Shown one piece after another: positions 20,440 to 29,786 of a stretch of DNA of 64,000 bases. Positions within the stretch are counted from its first letter, which is position 1, and each line of letters starts with the position of its first letter. The position numbers were made by a program, and so were the translations under genes. The notes under the pieces were generated by a model. The model was not told where the DNA came from and searched no databases. It saw only the letters and a list, made by a program, of their open reading frames with translations. The stretch comes from Pseudopithomyces maydicus (Eukaryota; Ascomycota; Dothideomycetes; Pleosporales; Didymosphaeriaceae): NCBI GenBank assembly GCA_026873275.1, contig JANTUC010000002.1:1364001-1428000 (forward strand), read 5' to 3'.

Positions 20440-20635
20440 TTTGGGCGCTTAGCAAAAGTGTCATGCCTTAGGACGCTGCCATCCGCTTAAATCTTGTATG
20501 ACGTCAACCTCGCTAGCCCCACTATGGCCAACATTTGGTTTAACGGGATGGACGCAGGTGTTTCTGCTAGAAATCCGCATACATTGGGAGCGCTTGGAAA
20601 GTTTTAAGATTGATTGTCGAGACCTCACCTTCAAC
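20440..20635. promoter_or_regulatory. compact divergent promoter with a CRE palindrome
   Basis: 196 bp separate the start codons of the binding-protein gene (minus) and the lactonase gene (plus). A perfect TGACGTCA (20499-20506), the CREB/ATF bZIP site, lies about 60 bp from the minus-strand start. Co-regulation by a bZIP factor is an inference. Confidence 0.6.
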
Positions 20636-21734
20636 ATGGATAATCACAACGCCGTAAAGTTCCAAATATTTGACAACACGTTTCGTGAGATACTAGGGCC
20701 TTCCCTCAATATCACGCTCGCACTGGAAGAGAACTTTCCTTTCGCACATGAAGCAGGAGTTTATTTTCCTCACCTTGATGCTCTGTTCGTAACGAGTAAT
20801 CAATTCGTCCCAGAAGGCCAACAGAACAAGACGATCGTTATCAGCAAACTCTCTCGAGCATCAGATGGCTTTTGGATGCGCGAAGAACTCAACGTTCCGA
20901 CTGTACCATTCGGGAACGGTGGTATCAATTACAGAGACGGAATTCTCTTTTGCGCTCAAGGCTCCCACACCGAGACTGGCGGTCTAGTCTGGATGGCGGC
21001 AGAGCCACCATATCGTACAAAAGTCATCGTAGACACTTATAGAGGCTATTCATTCAATTCAGTAAACGATGTCGTGCTACACTCTGACGGCTCGATATGG
21101 TTCACTGACCCAGCATACGGTGTGGAGCAAGGCATACGACCGGAGCAGCAATTGGCGAACCAGGTTTATAGATATGATCCAAAGACAGGCGATATACGAG
21201 TGGTCGCAGACGGGTTCGGAAAACCCAATGGAATTTGTTTTTCGCCGGATGAGCAGACAGTATATATTACAGACACGGACTTTATACGTGGTGACGGGAC
21301 AACGGATGCACGAAGGGCAAGGACAATGTGAGTACACCCACGCCTAATTTTGCCTATGCTAATCGATGACTAGATACGCTTTTGACATCATACACAGGCA
21401 TGGCGGGCAGTTTCTTGCCAATCGTCGCGTGTTTGCAGGATCGGACACCGGCATTCCTGATGGTATCAAGTGTGATCTCACTGGGAATGTTTATTGTGGC
21501 TGCGGCGATGGCTTGAACATATGGAATTCCGGTGGCGTCTTGCTCGGAAAGGTCATAGTTCCTGGTGGCATTGCCAATTTTTGCTTTGGTCGATCCGGTG
21601 AATTGTTCCTGTTAAACGAGAAGAGGTTTTGGGTGCTCAAAGTTTCCCCTCATATCAAGGGAGCCTTGCTGGAAGGAATGGGAATCGACGCCGACAAAAG
21701 ACCGGCTTCATCAACCCTAGACAGAAGCAGGTAG
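20636..21734 (+). CDS. SMP-30/gluconolactonase-like calcium-dependent hydrolase
   Basis: Exons 20636-21327 and 21374-21734 (46-bp intron, GTGAGT donor, TAG acceptor) give 350 aa. The six-bladed SGL propeller motifs are present: FAHEAGVYFPHLDALFVTSN with the metal-ligand Glu, NDVVLHSDGSIWFTDPAYG with the Asn ligand, GFGKPNGICFSPDEQTVYITDTD with a second Asn and Asp, and GIPDGIKCDLTGNVYCG. These enzymes open sugar lactones or related esters. There is no signal peptide. I start at 20636 because the 46 upstream codons (from 20498) lack conservation and would occupy the shared promoter. The divergent arrangement with a binding-protein-fold gene suggests a joint role, for example sensing and hydrolysing one ligand; that is inference. 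Confidence 0.85.
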
Positions 21735-22133
21735 AGTAGAAAGAGCCATTGATGGAGGTCGGATTGCTTAGGTAGTAAAAGAGCTACATCAGTTTTCAAC
21801 AGCAAACTGAGGGTATTTAACGATATGGAGATTAGGATTGTAGTCCGTTTCCGTTACTCGGCTGCTCAAATGGCATCAATTTCATGTGATCTATTGAACC
21901 TGTGGCTCTACAATCCATGTCAAAGGAAATTTCGCGTTGCCATAAGGGCTTTGTTTCCGTGCCATTCATGCTCCAATACCCTATTTGTTTAGCGAGTCAG
22001 TTGAACTATTGATGCTGTATACGTTCTACAATAACGTTCAGATTTAGCCATAAGATTGATTGTATAAATTGCTGCACAATTAGGCATTTGCAATGCATCA
22101 CAAAAGCACACTCTGTATTTCAACAACGGCATC
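21735..22133. other. intergenic, no gene seen
   Basis: 399 bp between the lactonase gene and the small secreted protein gene. AT content rises toward the second gene. No TATA box or repeat is obvious. Confidence 0.5.
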
Positions 22134-22837
22134 ATGCACTTTCATACAGGCGTTTATCTATCCGTCGTAAGCACAGTCGTGCCACTTACCCTGGCCAATT
22201 TCGATATCTATGCCGATCAAGCCATAGACTGGAACAGACAGAAAGACGCGCCGGGATTTAGAATTTTTGGCGGTGCTGACAAGGGCACTGATCTCTGCGA
22301 GTTCGTGAACAATGCAAGACTAATCTTCCATCACCCAAACACATCTATCTAACCTTTTTCTAGCCCGATTATAAACGCTGGCCCCAACGCGACGATGTCA
22401 GCGGTCCCAAATTCGGCATAAGATGCTCAGGCGCAGGATGCGATTTCAAGACCTCGTCCAGTCTCATCGACGTTCTAGAGATGAACTTTGCCAACGATCC
22501 CTCTCTTCACTGGACAATCTACAAAAAAGAACCGGCAGAGTGGCCTATAGCCCCCAATGGCGGCTTCTGGATGCAGGCCAGCGAGCATGGTCGTGCGCCA
22601 GGCTATTGCTTTCCCTACGACGGCGACTTTTACGACTGTGAGCACCCGAACGACGAGGGCTTTATCGTTGGTTCAAAGGGCCAGCGCAAGTTTCGCTGTA
22701 TCACGGGTCTGTCATCCGATGATATTAACAGTCAGAAGCCGCAGGATATGTCGGATGTCTATCCGTATCCTGATGACAATGGGGATCCAAATTCTTATTC
22801 GTCTCACTATGGCGACCATGAGACTGGAGAGGGTTAG
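22134..22837 (+). CDS. small secreted protein with six cysteines
   Basis: Exons 22134-22304 and 22364-22837 (59-bp intron, GTGAAC donor, CTAAC branch, TAG acceptor) give 214 aa. A signal peptide (about residues 1-21, ending PLTLA) precedes the mature start NFDIYAD. Six cysteines occur in the mature chain (DLCEF, IRCSGAGCDF, GYCFPYDGDFYDCEH, FRCITG), an even number that fits three disulfides. The chain is rich in Trp, Tyr and Gly and ends in an acidic, Asp/Tyr-rich tail. I do not recognise the fold. Size and composition fit the broad class of fungal secreted candidate effectors, which is a label rather than a function. The donor is weak, but its removal is needed to join the two frames. Confidence 0.75.
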
Positions 22838-23373
22838 ATTCATAGCTATTACTAGACATACCATGTTTCTTATTTTTTCTTCTTTGTTATTCATTCACAT
22901 GTACACAGTGAGTGTACCTAGAAGACATTATTTCTTATTGATTCAAGTCGTTATGGTACGAATTTATGTAAAGCTGTATCTTAGGTTTTTTTTCTATTGC
23001 TGGTACGTCTTTTATGAACTCCTATTCGCTCTGGAATCCTCGTTGCGGAGATTGTATTGTACCAGGTGTACGTAGCCAAGACAAGCGTTCACCCTACCCC
23101 ACGTCAGCGGCTGGTGCACGAATGGCGTGCTTGAACTGCATCGTGACGAAAAATACGCTGGAAGAAGCAAAATAATTAGTACCATTTGACCAGTGACCTC
23201 TGGACAATGACGCTGCCGTGCATGTTATCTATCGGGTATCTCAACAGTTACTTCAACCCCCCACTCTACCTTCTGCGCGTATAGCAACACAGCCTCAATG
23301 AATTGAGTGGCTTCAGGCCATATCAAAGACACAAACACACTAATTTCCATTTGTTCATTTTAATACACGCGCA
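22838..23373. other. intergenic, no gene seen
   Basis: 536 bp: AT-rich 3' flank of the secreted protein, then a more GC-balanced promoter of the carrier gene. Nothing else recognised. Confidence 0.5.
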
Positions 23374-24761
23374 ATGGCTTCGGGTCTATTATCTTCCTTT
23401 GTCGCCGCCATCCAGGCTTCGCTCTCCGTACTCCTTGTTATCTCATACGGCGGCGTAGCAGCGCACCTGGGGTTACTCGACTCTAAGAACGGCAAAGCGA
23501 TTTCGAAAATATGTGTCAAAATGTTCCTCCCTGCTCTCCTTCTCGTCAAGCTCGGCTCAGAAATGCACCCCGAGTCCGCGCGCCGCTATCTTATTGTTGT
23601 GATTTGGGCCCTCATCGCGCATATGATCTCCTTCCTTATTGGCATTTTCGCACATATCTTCTTCGAGATGCCGGATTGGATTACGTGTGCCATCATGTTC
23701 AACAACACAACATCTTATCCATTGCTGCTGGTTCAGAGTCTCGATGAAACAGGTATTCTCAGGGTGTTGTTAGGCGAAGACGATAGTACCAGGGCGATGA
23801 TCGAGAGAGCGAAGAGCTATTTTCTGGTATTTTCGACGATTAGTAGCTGTTTGACATTTGCGGTTGGGCCGCGCCTGATTGATACGGAACACGCAGAAAG
23901 TGATGAGGAAGACGGGTCTAGCAGCGGCAGTGGGACACTGACCGATCACGATGGTGATGGAGGAGATGTGGAGAGTGCCGAGTATGAGAATGTTGCAAGT
24001 GAACGGACAGGTCTGCTGAGCGCACTCTCGGGTCGAATACGCCAGTCAGATGGAGCGCGACATGCGAGTGTTGCGAGTATCACGTTTTTTCCTTCACGAT
24101 CAAAGTTCACGACCGTGAAGCGCAGACCACAGTACATCTCCCGTCCAAAGTGGAGTGAACTAAGTGGAAAGACAAAATGGTGGCTGTTGTTTCTCTACGA
24201 CTTTTTCAATGCCCCCCTCATTGGTGCTGTACTAGGTGCCATCATTGGATTGATCACTCCGCTTCATAAGGCATTCTTCAGCGACACATTCGAGGGTGGG
24301 ATATTCACTGCTTGGCTCACAGAAAGTTTCAAAAGCCTCGGTCAGTTGTTTGTACCCTTGCCTTTGGTTGTCGCTGGCATTTCGCTTTACACTTCGCACC
24401 GTGAATCGAGGCGCGAATCTGGAAGTAGCCCTGTCGCACAGGTACCGTTCCTCACCACTGCGTTCATATTGGTTGTCCGGTTTATCGTGTGGCCAGTGAT
24501 ATCTATAGGCGCGATATACGGCGCTGTGAAGAGCGAAGGAAAGGGGGAGTTCTGGGCGACGATCCAATGCTCTGGTTTGCGATGATGCTCATGCCGACTG
24601 GGCCTCCAGCGATGAAGCTCATTACTCTAGTGCAAGTATCAGATGCGAGTGTGCAAGATGAGCAGCGCATAGCCAAAATTTTGACGATCGGTTATGTTGT
24701 ATCTCCCATTCTAGCGTTTACAGTAGTGGGAGCACTGAAGGCGAGCGAGGCGGCGATGTGA
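23374..24761 (+). CDS. auxin efflux carrier (AEC/Mem_trans) family transporter (one-base frameshift)
   Basis: The repaired product (462 aa) has the two five-helix bundles of the AEC family (PF03547; relatives include yeast YLR152C and Ecm3). Helices 1-5 include SVLLVISYGGVAAHLG, KMFLPALLLVKLG and MFNNTTSYPLLLVQSL. A long acidic Ser-rich loop (about 170-250) leads to the second bundle (LLFLYDFFNAPLIGAVLGAI). In fungi these are ER or plasma-membrane proteins of uncertain substrate. The frame breaks at the five-G run 24543-24547. Downstream the last two helices (GDDPMLWFAMMLMPTGPPAMK) continue in another frame, and one extra G joins them and makes 1389 nt. The gene is convergent with the GTPase gene, with a 104-bp gap. 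Confidence 0.88.
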
Positions 24762-24865
24762 AGGCATGTGTACAAGGGTCTGAGTTCTCTGGTCTACTTG
24801 TGAGTACCAAAGGCTGTACGATATTATAAAGAACGCACCGTATCCAAATCCAATCACTATGCCTT

Positions 24866-25495
24866 TTACATGACAGCGCAGCTGGTGCCCTGGCTCTTCG
24901 CACCGTTCTCAGTCGTGGTCCTCGCGCATGTTCGAGCGACATCTTCCAGGACCTCCCTACACAGTTCCCCGGTAATGGCACTGCACTCTGCATAGCGATC
25001 GCATAGCATCTCAGTAGCAATTCCCAGGCCTTCCTGAGGCATGATACTCCCTCCTCTCCCACCGTTGCTCTTCTCCTCTTCTGACCATTCCCTTCGCATG
25101 TCTCGCTTGAGTCCAAGCACCATGACTGGAAGCGTCTCGTCATAGTTGAAGTGGCTGTTGACAACGGGGAGCCATCGTGTGCGCAACGATTCGAGGGTGC
25201 TGCGTCGCGAGATGTCGTAGCACAAGACTATAAAGTCCGGCCGAAGCAACGTGTACGAGGTTGGAGAAGCGGTGTCGGAGAAGGCGAGGGTGTAAGCGCG
25301 GTTGTAGAGAGATATGTTGAAGGTAAATGGCTGGTCGCTATCGCGCAGTGTGGGGAGCGAGTACGGCGGCAGGTCATCGTCGCGCGGGCGGATGCCGAGG
25401 GAGAGGCGGGAGAGGAAGGTCGACTTGCCCACTTCCTCGTCACCTAGTAACAGGACATTGACTTCAGGCGGCGGAAGCGACGGATCGTAGGGCAT
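24866..25495 (-). CDS. atypical Rho/Ras-like small GTPase with a CaaX end
   Basis: A single exon encodes 209 aa. The P-loop GDEEVGKST (about 18-26) is intact. G3 reads DTAS in place of DTAG and is followed by no catalytic Gln equivalent. G4 reads LKRD in place of N/TKxD. LRPDFIVLCYD and LRTRWLPVV follow Rho-family order. The C-terminus has a Cys-aliphatic-Val-Met CaaX box (CAVM), so prenylation and membrane attachment are likely. The losses in G3 and G4 suggest weak hydrolysis or altered nucleotide binding. A Gly-rich insert (SNGGRGGS) sits after G4. The start is the first ATG in frame; the seven extra upstream codons begin with GTG. A Miro- or Rab-like assignment is less likely because of the Rho-type spacing and CaaX. 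Confidence 0.8.
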   Translation of the reverse strand: MPYDPSLPPPEVNVLLLGDEEVGKSTFLSRLSLGIRPRDDDLPPYSLPTLRDSDQPFTFNISLYNRAYTLAFSDTASPTSYTLLRPDFIVLCYDISRRSTLESLRTRWLPVVNSHFNYDETLPVMVLGLKRDMRREWSEEEKSNGGRGGSIMPQEGLGIATEMLCDRYAECSAITGELCREVLEDVARTCARTTTENGAKSQGTSCAVM

Positions 25496-26026
25496 GTTGG
25501 TGAAGAAGAAGGGCACTCCGAGGCTGACACGCCTGAAAGCGACTCCATGTTTGCTTTTGCTTGTCTTGGGTATTGAGGTGTGATAGAGCCGGATATAACG
25601 GAGGTAAGCCTCGTCACGTGTGCCTCGCCCGCCCGCAGTGTCCAGACACGTGACCAGTGTGCCTGCGGGCGAGACGGGTCCACGGGTGATCCGGGGCCCG
25701 GCCCCAACACGCTTTTCGACGTCCGCCTGAGAACCCGCTGTTCGTCGAGATCAAAATGGGCGTAGATGGAGGTGGCCGAATGTTACATAGGCAGCTAAAA
25801 TTCAGTTTAATCAATGATGGGCAACGCATCGCGCTTGCATCGTTTTCGAAATCACCACCTGGGCAAACTGCAAGGATCGTGATCCTCACCAGCGCCCGTC
25901 CCAGTCCTGTACAGTACAATGCCCTACGCGCCCCACTGTCCTCGCTCCCGCAATACTCTCCACTGAGAAGATAACAACTTCCCTTTACTTTGTTAGCCCG
26001 CCATCCCTATCCTACAGCGTGTCAAC
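25496..26026. promoter_or_regulatory. divergent promoter with two CACGTG boxes
   Basis: 531 bp separate the GTPase (minus) and the membrane protein (plus). Perfect CACGTG E-boxes lie at 25616-25621 and 25648-25653. They are bracketed by an imperfect GC-rich inverted repeat (25625-25639 against 25664-25674). bHLH factors bind CACGTG; their action here is inference. Confidence 0.6.
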
Positions 26027-28422
26027 ATGCCTGGTGGCGAAGGGCACGTCGCCCGTGCCCATGATGATGATCCCTCGACAGCTTCTGACGCGCTCTCCTT
26101 GCATACAATCGCCGAAGCAGATGCATATGCCGCTCAAGAGCAGGAAGATGCCGATTTCGCCTTAGCGCTAGCCTTGGAGGAGCAAGAAAGTCATGCTCAT
26201 GCACAAAATGTACTACAGGGCCAAGATCCCAATCAAGTGGACGTGCCACCACTTGAACAAACGGGTGCAGCACTACCACCATATCGCGACGATCCCGATG
26301 CTGTTGTCCTCGATGAAGAACAAGCCGATCATCCGCCCCCATATCGCGACGATCCTGATGCTCCGGTCGAGGAAGAGGCGGATGAAAGAGACACCGAACC
26401 TGTCCAACGTCCGCGAGTCTTCTTGCGGGTACTCCGAAAACTCTTCAAGACATGGCTCTGCTGCGCTATGTGGTCCACTATGTCTATCATAATCATCCTG
26501 GTCGTGGTGCTCGGTCTGCTCGCCCGCTTTGGGAATAAAGGAAGCAATGCTAAAGAAGCAGCGTGGATAGCTTCAAGGTCCAAGGACTACCAGCTGCGGG
26601 TTTGGGATCTTTACCCACCCCTTGAAGCAGATGCTACTAAGGAATGCAGAGACGCTTGGCGTGTGGGCGAAGAAACGCAGTCGCTGGGTTGTCACCGCAT
26701 GATTCTCTCTTCAGCATGGGACAATGGCGACGCGGACGAAGTTAGAGCGGAAGAGGCAGATCCTTTCTTCTACTCAGAAGCGGTCTGTACGGCTACATGC
26801 CAAGGTCAATTACGAAGAATGGCAGCCTCGTTGGAAAAAAGCTGTATGGACCCTCGAGTATAACCTAGATGCGTCGTGACTAACTAAACATCTTTGCATA
26901 TAGGTAAACTTCGAACTGATCGTTTCAATCTCGTGAACTATGGGAACAATGGGAAAGCATATTTCGAGAAGAGTCAGATCGAGGAAGGACCTGCGTTTGT
27001 TGCTAAAAACCTGGTGGACAGATACAATCACTTCTGCAAAAGGCCCAATGCAAATCGGTATCGTCTGCCAGAGTGGGGAACATGTGCGGCCGACTTATGG
27101 ATGAAATGGGGAGTTGTTGACGGCAACAAGGAAGCCCATCTAAACGGCTTAGAACAATTTCTAGAGCAAACGTCGGTAAAGAAAACAATACCATCCGAGA
27201 CAAGAACGATGGAATTATGGGATTGGACTTCTTCTGGCGGATCGAAGACGCGCACTATTGAGGTATCTAGCCGTCGAGTTGGCCCAGGATCTGGCGAGAC
27301 TTACTGTGGCTTTTGTACTGTGGACTGGTTGGAACGCAAGATGCGCAGTTTTGAATTTGGCCAGATCCGAGATCCGGCCAGCGATGAAGTGCTCGGCTTG
27401 TCTGAATTCCGCGAAAAATTGAGGGATGCGCTTCGCAGGTGTTCTGCTGACAATGGAGCATTACGTCGAATCGATCGGCAGTGGGAAGAGCTTGGCTGGT
27501 GGTGTGATGGTAAGCCATGCAGCTTTGACAAGCCAGAATTCTCCACGGGCACTTTGGCTATTCTGCACGGTTGGTCGAGGGACGACGATGGGCCTCGCGG
27601 ACTCCGCAATCTGATAGAGAAGAAGGCGGCTTCTAAAAATGTTCTGAAAGGGATGCAGGTCCTTCACGATGCTATGCTGGCTATGCCATGCGGTATTGGT
27701 TTCTCTGAAATTGTAAGTCTCAGGATACTGCGTTGGTTGACATAACCATACTTACCGTGCAGGTCGCCAAACATGAAATCATACCCTACGAGCACATTGT
27801 CGGTCGTCTTTGTGGCGCCCCATGCCGCAATGCGTTGGATCGCCTCAATTCAGAACACGGCCCTCTCTTCGCCAAACTCAGAAACGACCGCGATTACGGT
27901 CATATCTTCCAATACTCTACCTTGGCAGCTGACATGGTCGACAAAGTGTGCATCAGCTCCTCGCCAAATGCTGCCTTCCAAGCCTCGGAAAACCTCTGTG
28001 CGCCCGGATACGCTGCCTTAGGCCATCCAGAATGGATTTTTGCGTCGAAAGGCGGCGGTTACGACCCTCCTGTTCGAGGTGCCATACTCGATGCATTCTC
28101 AAAGGAAATTGACGCCCTGTCTGCCCGTCTTCCCGAGCGCGTCTTGCCCCCGAAGACAGATCCAGAATCTGCACGCATACAGACAAAGAAGTTGGCTGAA
28201 AGTGCGTGCAACACATGCGCTGGAGGCATCTTTATCGGATCTGAGCCAGATTGGAAGAAGACAGTGGATGAATACTTGGATGACAAGGATGTGAACGGAA
28301 CGAAATACGTGGCTGCGGCAAAGAAGGGATGGGTGACTTGTGGAAAAATGTACGGGATGGAGTTCACAGACTGGCAGAAGAAAATGATGTGGAGAAGGTA
28401 TGGGCTAGATCGATATGATTGA
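26027..28422 (+). CDS. single-pass membrane protein with UIM-like and PY motifs
   Basis: Exons 26027-26843, 26904-27712 and 27763-28422 give 761 aa. Introns are 26844-26903 (GTATGG, branch CTAAC, TAG) and 27713-27762 (GTAAGT, CAG); the first donor is chosen because it alone keeps phase. The acidic N-terminus has a UIM-like helix (EDADFALALALEEQE, near residue 40), then two copies of an L/PPPYRDDPD unit (near 85 and 106), which are PPxY/LPxY motifs of the type bound by Nedd4/Rsp5 WW domains. One transmembrane helix follows (near 150-167: SIIIILVVVLGLLARF), then about 590 residues, Cys-rich and Trp-rich, presumably lumenal or extracellular. The large domain matches nothing I recognise. UIM plus PY upstream of a membrane anchor resembles Rsp5 ubiquitin-ligase adaptors; this is inference. 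Confidence 0.75.
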
Positions 28423-29297
28423 TGTGTCACACGAACTACTATGACGCGTTCGGAACTGCATTTAAGGTCGATTCGATGCCAATGTTCGTAATACAGTGAA
28501 TTGATATGCTAGTGCTTTTTTGCCAGATCAGACTCTTACTTGGCCGTTTACTTTAGACATCCATAGAACACAGTGCAATGTACCCAATTATCGCAGAGAG
28601 GCGTTAAAATAGGTTCAATGGCTAAGCTCTTACGCCCTACATCTACATAAACTCCAGAGATTCATTGATCACAAAAGAACGATTACAAGTTCAAAACAAC
28701 ATCGGCAACAAATTTATGTATTTTGACTAAGACAGCTTAGACACATTAGTCATACGTAGTGGCAATGCAGAAATGGCTTAATAACATATCCTAAGGTTAT
28801 TTAAGATTTCTTAAGCGTGGCATAGTCATATAGGATCAATATCCTCTCGCTAGTCGAGTTTTCGTAAAACTGGTAGTCGCAAGTAACGGCCAGGTTGCAC
28901 CCCGATAATCGATAAAGACTAGGAACATCTCATTTTGAGGATTGCGGCTCTATCAACTGGCTCATTTTTTCATTACAAGTATACTTTCGTACGGTTCACA
29001 GGAGAAAAAATGTATAGGAAAACGCATGATCACCCTCGTTTACAGTGTGGGAAGCCATTGAGCGAGGAATTTCGTGAATTTATAGCTAGAGGTGACTTTC
29101 CATTTCTATTTGGATTAATTGGATTGCTTGGAATTTCGTAGCACGATCTTCGAACCGAGAGCTTTTGCGGATAGCGTGGTACATGTGTAGATAATACATT
29201 GCATCAGCTGCAAATTGAACATCATCGTATGAGCATGTATGTTCACATCGCCACTTAGAGAGCTCGAAAAATATACCGATGTGAAGAAAATGACATC

Positions 29298-29311
29298 GGG
29301 TGTCGACACCC
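29298..29311. promoter_or_regulatory. 14-bp perfect palindrome GGGTGTCGACACCC
   Basis: The sequence equals its own reverse complement and lies 476 bp upstream of the MFS start codon. Perfect 14-bp palindromes are rare by chance, and this fits an operator for a dimeric regulator. No named factor is assigned. Confidence 0.5.
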
Positions 29312-29332
29312 AACAAAAATGATCCGATATTA

Positions 29333-29341
29333 CGGTTACCG
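29333..29341. promoter_or_regulatory. CGG-N3-CCG, candidate zinc-cluster site
   Basis: CGGTTACCG is an inverted CGG/CCG pair, the half-site geometry bound by Zn2Cys6 dimers, in the MFS promoter. Confidence 0.4.
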
Positions 29342-29578
29342 AAGCGCGGGGGTAAGCGTCTGCGACGCTACTTGCCGCCACGCAGTTTCGCATTCAAATT
29401 TCGCAGCAAACACCAACTTCCTAGCTCGAGAACACTTCATAACGATCATTAGCAATTTTTCCCCATCCCCAGAAGATTTCCCCGCAAGCGTTTTGCGGCT
29501 GTCGGCACGATGACCCTCGCCCCATCGTTATCCCCACGAAGGAGAGACCCACAGGGCTCGGCCGAACTGCCTAAAGAG

Positions 29579-29588
29579 CGGAAGTCCG
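29579..29588. promoter_or_regulatory. CGG-N4-CCG, candidate zinc-cluster site
   Basis: CGGAAGTCCG, extended to GCGG/CCGC arms by the flanks (29578-29589), is a second inverted CGG/CCG pair about 200 bp upstream of the MFS start. Confidence 0.4.
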
Positions 29589-29786
29589 CACCCGGTTGGG
29601 AGAAAGTCGTGTCGGAATCAGGCTAGCAAAGAGTGACTGGAATCGCCTCCTGCGTCCGTGGGAACTCTTGTTTCAACCTCTTCTTCTCCTTTAGCTCGTC
29701 ATCATATTTTGTTACGATCGCATCGCTTGCGCTGGAGCAGACGCGGGATAATTATCATCAGCCTGAACCAAGTGCGGGGTCAAGCT

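Larger units (their letters stand above)
28423..29786. other. long intergenic region, MFS promoter
   Basis: 1364 bp with no gene. The left two thirds are AT-rich and featureless. The right part, before the MFS gene, is GC-richer and carries the palindrome and CGG/CCG sites listed separately. Confidence 0.6.
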
